Below are positions 58,400 to 64,000 of a DNA stretch of 64,000 nucleotides, piece by piece. The notes under the pieces are model-generated. The model saw nothing but the letters and a program-made list of their open reading frames with translations, was not told the DNA's origin and made no database searches. Position 1 is the stretch's first letter, and the number at the start of each line of letters is the position of its first letter. The stretch comes from Frigidibacter mobilis. Lineage in GTDB: Bacteria; Pseudomonadota; Alphaproteobacteria; Rhodobacterales; Rhodobacteraceae. The stretch covers positions 1,798,001 through 1,862,000 of the forward strand of contig NZ_CP012661.1 in assembly GCF_001620265.1 (NCBI RefSeq), read 5' to 3'. Both the position numbers and the translations under genes were made by a program.

Positions 58400-58552
58400 T
58401 TGCGAGGCACTCCGGGAGCTGGGTCTGGGCCGGGGCAACGCGGCGAGGGGCGGGGCGGTTCCGCAGGTCAGCGGGGCCTTGCACCCGGGCGGGCGCGCTG
58501 CCAGCATCGGAGGGCGGCCAAGATCCGGCCCCGGCAAGCGCAAAGGCCCGCC

Positions 58553-59524
58553 ATGACCCGAACCGATCCGTTCTTCCACCCCGTCTCCGGCATGGAACTG
58601 CCGCGCTTTGCCGGGCTCGCCACCTTCATGCGGCTGCCCCATGTCGGGCCGGATCATCCGCGGCTGGACGAGGTGGAGATCGGCATCGTCGGGCTGCCCT
58701 TTGACGGCGCGGTGTCGAACCGGCCCGGCGCCCGGCACGGGCCGCGGGCGCTGCGCGATGCCTCGACGATGCTGCGCGCCCAGAACGGCGCCACCGGGGT
58801 GCGGCCCTTTGACGCCGTCGCCTGCGCCGATCTGGGCGATGTGGGCCCGAACCCGGTGGATGTGATGGACACGCTCGGGCGGTTCGAGGCCTTCTATGCC
58901 GGGATCGCCGCGCGGGGCATACGGCCGCTGACGGCGGGGGGCGATCACCTGTGCACGCTGCCGGTGCTGCGCGGGCTGGTGAAGGGGAAGCCGCCCTTGG
59001 GGCTGATCCATTTCGACAGCCATACCGACCTTTACCCGGTCTATTTCGGCGGCAAGGTGCTGACTCACGGCAACCCGTTCCGCGTGGCGGTGGAGGAGGG
59101 GCTGCTGGACCCCGCAAGGATGATCCAGATCGGCATCCGCGGCACCACCTATGACAATGCGGATGTGGACTTTGCCCGCGCGAACGGTATCCGCATCGTG
59201 CGCGCCGAAGAGCTGTTCGCCCGCGGCATCCCCGATGTGATGGCGGAGGCGCGCGACATCGCGGGGGAGGGGGAAACCTACCTCTCCTACGACATCGACT
59301 TCGTGGATCCCTCGGTCGCCCCCGGCACCGGTACGCCGGAATGGGGCGGGCCGATCGCGCGCGAGGCGATCGAGGTGCTGCGGGCGCTGCGCGGCGTGAA
59401 CATCGTCGCCGCCGACCTGGTCGAGGTCTCGCCGCCCTTCGACGCCGCGGGGAACACCGCCTGGCTGGGGGCGAGCCTGATGTTCGAGCTGCTGTGCCTG
59501 ATGGTGGAGGCGAAGGTGGGGTGA
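58553..59524 (+). CDS. speB: Agmatinase / ureohydrolase family protein
   Basis: 323 residues, binuclear manganese ureohydrolase. Metal motifs: GGDH, FDSHTD (usually DAHTD) and SYDIDFVDPS; PGTGTPEWGG follows. Hydrolyses agmatine to putrescine and urea, or a related guanidino compound; exact substrate not certain. ATG 58553 follows AAAGG; the frame extends far upstream but through the repeat and Pmp3 gene antisense. Confidence 0.88.
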   Translation: MTRTDPFFHPVSGMELPRFAGLATFMRLPHVGPDHPRLDEVEIGIVGLPFDGAVSNRPGARHGPRALRDASTMLRAQNGATGVRPFDAVACADLGDVGPNPVDVMDTLGRFEAFYAGIAARGIRPLTAGGDHLCTLPVLRGLVKGKPPLGLIHFDSHTDLYPVYFGGKVLTHGNPFRVAVEEGLLDPARMIQIGIRGTTYDNADVDFARANGIRIVRAEELFARGIPDVMAEARDIAGEGETYLSYDIDFVDPSVAPGTGTPEWGGPIAREAIEVLRALRGVNIVAADLVEVSPPFDAAGNTAWLGASLMFELLCLMVEAKVG

Positions 59525-59548
59525 GGGGCGGGGCCGGATCGACCGAAG

Positions 59549-59883
59549 CTATCGTGAAGACCGCTCTTGCTCCAGAAGGCGCAGAAAAGTCTGAAGTTCG
59601 AAGGCAGCTCCGCTTTTGATGGCGCGAACATGGTGAAGAAGCTCTTTCCGGGCGCCGCTAGGTCTCTCTACCACCTCGATGCCTTGGCCAAAATCGAACA
59701 TGTGACCGTGGTGGTCGAAGTTGATAACGAGTACATTCCATTTGGGCCGCCCCAGACCTCGGTGGCGCAGTCGTCGCCCTGCCTGTCGTCTTCCCACCAA
59801 CAAACTCTACAAATCTCGTGAATGCCGTGCTCTGAAAGAGTCGGGAACCGGCAACATGGGCAGGGAAGCAGACTAGGGTTCAT
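59549..59883 (-). pseudogene. CPCC-family cysteine-rich protein, frameshifted
   Basis: The 5' part encodes LLPCPCCRFPTLSEHG, EICRVCWWEDD and WGGPNGMYSL, the hallmark of the CPCC domain. In that frame it runs off into STSTTTVTCS and stops at 59668. One base earlier the minus strand continues VINFDHHGHMFDFGQGIE for another 60 residues to 59549, similar in pattern to the NFxxFG end of the family. The change lies near 59720-59735, not in a G/C run. Lower GC than neighbours, likely acquired. Confidence 0.65.
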
Positions 59884-60028
59884 GCCTTACCAATGTCGGT
59901 AATGCTGGCCCAGATCAATGGCATCATCGTTGCGCCAATCGGAGGTTCGCAAGATCCCGAACCGCCGAAGCCCCCCTTGAAGCCCCCCCTGCGCCAACCT
60001 ACTGTCCGCTCCGAAACCGGAGGCGAGC

Positions 60029-61198
60029 ATGGCTGGGCAACGCAAGCTGTTTGAGGATGTGGCGGGGGGGGCGAAACCCGCCGCGCCGCAGGGCGGGATG
60101 ATCGACGGGCCCGCGGGCGGCACGGGGGCCGGCACCCGCCGCGCGGTGCAGCTCTGGCTGGCGCTGCTGTTTGCGCTGGTCGTGGCGATGATCGCGGTCG
60201 GCGGGCTGACCCGGCTGACCGACTCGGGGCTCTCGATCACCGAATGGAAGCCGGTGACCGGGGCGATCCCGCCGCTGTCCGAGGCCGACTGGGCGGTGGA
60301 ATACGACAAATACCGCCAGAGCCCGCAATTCCTGCTGATGAACCACCAGATGACGCTGGCCGAGTTCAAGCCGATCTTCTGGTGGGAATGGGGACACCGG
60401 CAGCTGGGGCGCGTGGTCGGCCTGGTCTGGGCCATCGGCTTCTTCGGCCTGCTGGCGGCGCGCAGGATGCCCGCGGGCTGGACGCTGCGGCTCTTGGGGC
60501 TTGGCGCGCTCGGCGGGATGCAGGGCGCGATCGGCTGGTGGATGGTCTCCTCGGGACTGGAGGAGGGGCGCGTCACCGTCGCATCCTACCGGCTGGCCAC
60601 GCATCTGGGCATCGCCTTCGTGATCCTGGGCCTGATCGCCTGGTATTACATGACGCTGGCGCGCTCCCCCGCCGCCCTGCTGCAGGCGCGGCGGGTGCGC
60701 GAGGGCAAGCTGTTCTCCATGTCCACCGGGCTCATGCACTTTGCCTTCCTGCAGGTGCTGCTGGGGGCGCTGGTCGCCGGTATCGACGCCGGGCGCAGCT
60801 TTCCGACCTGGCCTTTGATGAATGGCAGCTTCTTTCCCGCCGATGCCTTCTATGTGCCGGACGGGCAGGGCGGCAGCGCGCCGATCTGGCGGGCATTCTT
60901 TGAAAACCCGGGGCTGGTGCAGTTCATCCACCGCATGGCCGGCTATCTGCTGGCGGCCTTTGCTGTGGTCGTGGCCTTGCGCGGGCGCAGGTCGGTTCAT
61001 GCCGCGACCCGCTCTGCCGCCACTGTCATGCTGGCGATGGTGGCGGTGCAGGTCGCGCTTGGCATCGTCACCGTGCTGCATGGGGCGCCGCTTGGCCTGG
61101 GCCTTGCGCACCAGCTGGGTGCCGTGGTCCTGTGGGCGCTGATCCTGCGCCTGCGCCATGCCGCCCAATATCCCACCGTTCAATCGCTGCGAGGCTGA
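60029..61198 (+). CDS. ctaA: Heme A synthase CtaA
   Basis: 389-residue inner-membrane enzyme oxidising heme O to heme A for aa3 cytochrome oxidase. Eight helices; heme-ligand histidines in WEWGHRQLGR, ATHLGIAF, FIHRMAGY and LAHQLGAV. GGLTRLTDSGLSITEW is the family signature. Alphaproteobacterial-type N-terminal extension. Separated from the M32 gene by one base. Confidence 0.95.
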   Translation: MAGQRKLFEDVAGGAKPAAPQGGMIDGPAGGTGAGTRRAVQLWLALLFALVVAMIAVGGLTRLTDSGLSITEWKPVTGAIPPLSEADWAVEYDKYRQSPQFLLMNHQMTLAEFKPIFWWEWGHRQLGRVVGLVWAIGFFGLLAARRMPAGWTLRLLGLGALGGMQGAIGWWMVSSGLEEGRVTVASYRLATHLGIAFVILGLIAWYYMTLARSPAALLQARRVREGKLFSMSTGLMHFAFLQVLLGALVAGIDAGRSFPTWPLMNGSFFPADAFYVPDGQGGSAPIWRAFFENPGLVQFIHRMAGYLLAAFAVVVALRGRRSVHAATRSAATVMLAMVAVQVALGIVTVLHGAPLGLGLAHQLGAVVLWALILRLRHAAQYPTVQSLRG

Positions 61199-61199
61199 A

Positions 61200-62681
61200 A
61201 TGACTGCATTCCCCGAGCTGATCGCCTTTCAGCGCGATACCGAAGCCCTGTCGCAGGTGATGGGCCGTCTGGGCTGGGACCAGGAAACCGTGATGCCGCG
61301 CGGCGCTGCCGGGCAGCGCGCCGACGAGATGGGCGCGCTGGAGGGCGTGCTGCATGCCCGCCGCACCGATCCGCGCATCGGAGACTGGCTGGCGAAGGCC
61401 GAAGCGGCGGATGCCGAGGGCGCGCGGATGCTGGCGCTGATCGCGCGCAGCTACAAGCGCAGCCAATGCGTCCCCGCGCGGCTGGCTGCCGAACTGGCGC
61501 GCACCACCAGCCTTGCGCAGGGCACCTGGGCCGAGGCGCGGGCGCGCGATGACGTGCAGCATTTCCTGCCGACGCTGCGGCAGGTGGTGCTGCTGAAGCG
61601 CGAACAGGCGCAGGCGCTGTGCGAGGGCACCGATGCCGCCACTGCCTATGACGCGCTGCTGGAGGATTACGAGCCGGAAACCCGGGCCGAGGATATCGCC
61701 GCGATGTTCGACCGGATGCGCCCGCGGCTGGTCGCCCTGCGCGCGGCGGTACTGGGGTCGGGCCGGATCCCGGGCCCGCTGCGCGGCGAGTTCGCCGCGG
61801 AGGGGCAATTGCGCCTGGCGCGCAAGTTGGCCGAGACCTTCGGCTATGACTTCACCCGTGGCCGGCTGGATCTGGCGGTGCATCCGTTCAGCTCGGGGTC
61901 CGGCTCGGACGTGCGGATCACCACGCGGGTGGTGGAGACGGAACCGTTCAACTGCCTCTATTCCACCATCCATGAGGTCGGACATGCCTGCTATGAACAG
62001 GGCATCGCGCCGCACTACGCGCTGACGCCGCTGGGTCAGGGCGTGTCGATGGGCGTGCATGAAAGCCAGAGCCGGATCTATGAAAACCAGCTTGGCCGTT
62101 CGGGCGCCTTCACCGGCTGGCTGTTCGAGCAGATGCAGGCAGAGTTCGGCGATTTCGGGGTCGACAGCGCCGAGACCTTCCGCGCCACCGTAAACCGCGT
62201 GCAGCCCGGCTTCATCCGCACCGAGGCCGATGAGGTGCATTACAACCTGCATGTGATGATGCGCTTCGATCTGGAGCGGCAGCTGATCGCCGGCACGCTG
62301 GATGTCGGCGATCTGGAAGAGGCGTGGAACGCCCGCTTCTTGCAGGATTTCGGCGTGGTGGTGGAGCGGCCCTCGCAGGGTCTGCTGCAGGATGTGCATT
62401 GGTCGGTGGGGCTGTTCGGCTATTTCCCGACCTACACGCTTGGCAATGTCTATGCCGGCTGCCTGATGCAGGCGCTGCGCGCCGCGGTGCCCGATCTCGA
62501 TGACCATCTGGCGCGCGGCGATCTGCACCCTGCAACCGACTGGCTGCGCGAGAATGTGCAGCGCCACGGCGGGCTGATGGCCCCGCGCGAGGTGATTGCC
62601 CGCGCCTGCGGCGCCGCCCCCACGGAAGCGCCGCTGCTGGACTATCTCGACGCGAAGTTCGGCGCGATCTACGGGCTGTGA
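61200..62681 (+). CDS. Carboxypeptidase M32 (thermostable carboxypeptidase Taq family)
   Basis: 493-residue cytosolic metallocarboxypeptidase. Zinc motif HEVGH in TIHEVGHACYEQG, and downstream ESQSRIYENQLGRS, where a glutamate completes the site. RITTRVVE and PFSSGSGSDVR are also family features. ATG 61200 overlaps nothing but lies one base past ctaA, with GAGGCTGA serving as ribosome binding site. Confidence 0.93.
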   Translation: MTAFPELIAFQRDTEALSQVMGRLGWDQETVMPRGAAGQRADEMGALEGVLHARRTDPRIGDWLAKAEAADAEGARMLALIARSYKRSQCVPARLAAELARTTSLAQGTWAEARARDDVQHFLPTLRQVVLLKREQAQALCEGTDAATAYDALLEDYEPETRAEDIAAMFDRMRPRLVALRAAVLGSGRIPGPLRGEFAAEGQLRLARKLAETFGYDFTRGRLDLAVHPFSSGSGSDVRITTRVVETEPFNCLYSTIHEVGHACYEQGIAPHYALTPLGQGVSMGVHESQSRIYENQLGRSGAFTGWLFEQMQAEFGDFGVDSAETFRATVNRVQPGFIRTEADEVHYNLHVMMRFDLERQLIAGTLDVGDLEEAWNARFLQDFGVVVERPSQGLLQDVHWSVGLFGYFPTYTLGNVYAGCLMQALRAAVPDLDDHLARGDLHPATDWLRENVQRHGGLMAPREVIARACGAAPTEAPLLDYLDAKFGAIYGL

Positions 62682-62700
62682 GGGCGATCCTGCGCGGGCG

Positions 62701-63465
62701 TCACTCCAGCCCGCGCAGTTGCAGCGGTGCCAGCGGGGCCACGCTGCGGAACATCTGCCGCTCTGCCGGTGCGCGGGCCGAACGATCCGCGCCAAGCGTC
62801 AGGCTGACCGACAGGCGGACCACCGTTTCGGCCCTGAGGCTGTCCTCCCCCCACAGCCCGCTGCGCCCGACCGCGGCGTCGATCACCACCGGCGCCGCGG
62901 ACAGATACCAGCGCGCGCCGATCCGCGCCTCATAGCCCGTGGCGGAAAAGCCCGGCTCGTCATATTCGGCGACCATGCCTGCGGCGTAGATGCCCAGCCG
63001 GTCCGACAGCGCATGGTCCAGCGCGCCCTGCGCGAAGATGAAATCGAAGCTGCCGGGATTGCGCACGCCGATGCCGGCCTTGGCCTCGGCGCGGGTGGCG
63101 CGGCCCAGATCGACCATCGACTCGGCGCCCATTGCCAGCGTGGTCGCATCCACCCCGTCAAGGTCGGCCAGATGGCCGAACAGCCCGTATTTCCGCCCCG
63201 GCCCCGGCACCATGTAGAGATGCCCGTCGATGGAGCCGAGCGCGCCGGTCGCCTGATCGGTCAGCCCCAGGTCGAATTGCAGCCCGTGATGGCCGGTGAT
63301 GGCAAAGTCGATGGACAGGTTGGCATTGGCGTGGCTGTCGCCGTCCACCGAGACCGCTCCAACCCGCGCCTCGGCCTGGGTAAAGCCCAGACTCGATTGG
63401 GCAAGGGCCGGGCTGGCAAGGCAAAGCGGGGCGGCGAGGCAGGCGCAAAGCGCGGCGGTTTTCAT
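62701..63465 (-). CDS. Secreted outer-membrane-like beta protein, unknown
   Basis: 254 residues. Signal peptide MKTAALCACLAAPLCLASPALA; the mature part alternates polar and hydrophobic residues (SLGFTQAEARVGAVSVDG, ARIGARWYLSAAPVVIDAAV) as in beta-barrels, but does not end in the usual aromatic residue. No family recognised. AAGGAG directly upstream of the ATG. Last gene before gyrA on this strand. Confidence 0.7.
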   Translation of the reverse strand: MKTAALCACLAAPLCLASPALAQSSLGFTQAEARVGAVSVDGDSHANANLSIDFAITGHHGLQFDLGLTDQATGALGSIDGHLYMVPGPGRKYGLFGHLADLDGVDATTLAMGAESMVDLGRATRAEAKAGIGVRNPGSFDFIFAQGALDHALSDRLGIYAAGMVAEYDEPGFSATGYEARIGARWYLSAAPVVIDAAVGRSGLWGEDSLRAETVVRLSVSLTLGADRSARAPAERQMFRSVAPLAPLQLRGLE

Positions 63466-63588
63466 GGGACATCTCCTTGGGCGGGCGGGGCAGAGGGGTG
63501 CACCCCGTGATCCCGGCGGTTTCCAGGCGTTGTCCCATAAAGGTTTCGTTAAGGAAATTACTTAAGTGTCAATTGGTTAAAGGGTAAA

Positions 63589-63610
63589 CGCCGCCCCTTT
63601 CGGGACGGCG
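63589..63610 (-). terminator. Terminator of gyrA
   Basis: 9-bp stem CGCCGTCCC/GGGGCGGCG (one G-U) with a GAAA loop on the minus strand, followed by TTTACCC. Lies 25 bases past the gyrA stop. Confidence 0.7.
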
Positions 63611-63635
63611 CCTGACCTGCAAGGTGGGGAGAGGC

Positions 63636-64000
63636 TTACTCTTCCTCGGCCTGATCCGCGACGCGGGCGACCGAAACCACCTCTTCCCCCGGCGCCGTGT
63701 CGAACACCCGGACCCCGCCAGCAGAGCGCGAGCGAAAGCTGATCTGCTCCACCGGCACCCGGATCGACTGGCCGGTCGAGGTGGCCAGCATCACCTGGTC
63801 GTTGATCTCGACCGGGAAGGAGGCAACCAGCTGCCCGCCCCGCATCGCCCCGTCCATCGCCTTCACGCCGATGCCGCCGCGCCCGCGCACTGGATAGCCG
63901 TGGCTGGACGAGAGCTTGCCCGCGCCGCGCACGGTGATGGTCAGGATCAGATCCTCGGCCGCCGACATCTCGGCATAGCGTTCGGGCGACAGCTGCCCGG
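63636..64000 (-). CDS. gyrA: DNA gyrase subunit A, C-terminal end (partial)
   Basis: The last 121 codons or so, cut by the window edge. The text LSPERYAEMSAAEDLILTIT and GYPVRGRGGIGVKAM belongs to the beta-pinwheel DNA-wrapping domain of GyrA. It ends in an acidic ADQAEEE tail. The catalytic tyrosine part lies outside the window. Confidence 0.92.
   Translation of the reverse strand, partial: GQLSPERYAEMSAAEDLILTITVRGAGKLSSSHGYPVRGRGGIGVKAMDGAMRGGQLVASFPVEINDQVMLATSTGQSIRVPVEQISFRSRSAGGVRVFDTAPGEEVVSVARVADQAEEE

Overview
The window is GC-rich, densely coded DNA that looks like a chromosome segment of an alphaproteobacterium of the Rhodobacteraceae (Rhodobacter/Paracoccus-like). The pointers are a circularly permuted two-piece tmRNA gene, a GTTC-N7-GTTC LexA box in front of uvrA, an alpha-type SspB ClpXP adaptor, an IalB-family protein, a DUF4169/ribbon-helix-helix pair behind fumC, DctBD and TctABC-TctDE transport regulation, and CtaA and GyrA of alphaproteobacterial type. 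I see no prophage, no recognisable insertion sequence, no CRISPR array, no rRNA and no tRNA. Most of the region is core genome, with a few lower-GC strays (HNH endonuclease at 13.9 kb, VOC protein at 29.4 kb, broken CPCC gene at 59.5 kb).

Layout. 0-5.5 kb is envelope biogenesis: a Tat-exported DUF882 gene (partial) divergent from an L,D-transpeptidase, then lpxD followed by a dedicated acyl carrier protein and a ketoacyl-ACP synthase, and a convergent IalB protein. 6-13.8 kb: HerA-like ATPase, small secreted protein, uvrA coupled to a DUF4105 membrane protein, rhodanese, CNNM/CorC-type transporter. 13.9-24.5 kb: HNH island, DsbA-like oxidoreductase, aminotransferase, amidase, alpha/beta hydrolase, PBP1A, RF2 and a CbiX-like chelatase carrying a large insertion. 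24.8-30 kb: chemoreceptor plus periplasmic sensor protein, CcdA, TusA, VOC protein. 30-40.4 kb: RNase E, DctBD, PurQ, then a hydrolase/cytochrome P450 operon. 40.4-46.8 kb: ChrA, SspB, FumC, two small proteins, tmRNA, an orphan polyamine-type binding protein, DinB protein. 46.9-54.6 kb: TctABC tricarboxylate transporter, an additional binding protein, and the divergent TctDE two-component genes, both frameshifted. 54.7-64 kb: prolyl aminopeptidase, frameshifted AlkA-like glycosylase coupled to a carboxylesterase, a second HNH protein, Pmp3/YqaE peptide, agmatinase-like enzyme, CtaA, M32 carboxypeptidase, an outer-membrane-like protein and the 3' end of gyrA.

How the genes fit together. Peptidoglycan and outer-membrane construction is a recurrent theme (L,D-transpeptidase, lpxD-ACP-KAS, amidase, PBP1A). 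Ribosome rescue and tag-directed proteolysis are represented by RF2, ssrA and sspB. Carboxylate uptake has two sensor systems (DctBD, TctDE) but only the Tct transporter is present here. Four genes on the standard high-GC background carry single-base frame disruptions in short G/C runs (chemoreceptor tail, tctD, tctE, alkA-like). This pattern is as compatible with base-calling error as with true decay, and should be settled before concluding loss of function.

The observations I rate highest are: the catalytic serine replaced by glycine in the 18.2 kb hydrolase; a DctD-type regulator without its GAFTGA loop; the 100-residue in-frame low-complexity insertion in the CbiX-like protein; the lpxD-ACP-KAS cluster; a dispersed double-hairpin repeat, one copy of which forms the 3' end of the P450 gene; and paired minus-strand terminators at 5.6-5.85 kb with no gene upstream. 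I did not find a clear, complete novel system; these are leads.
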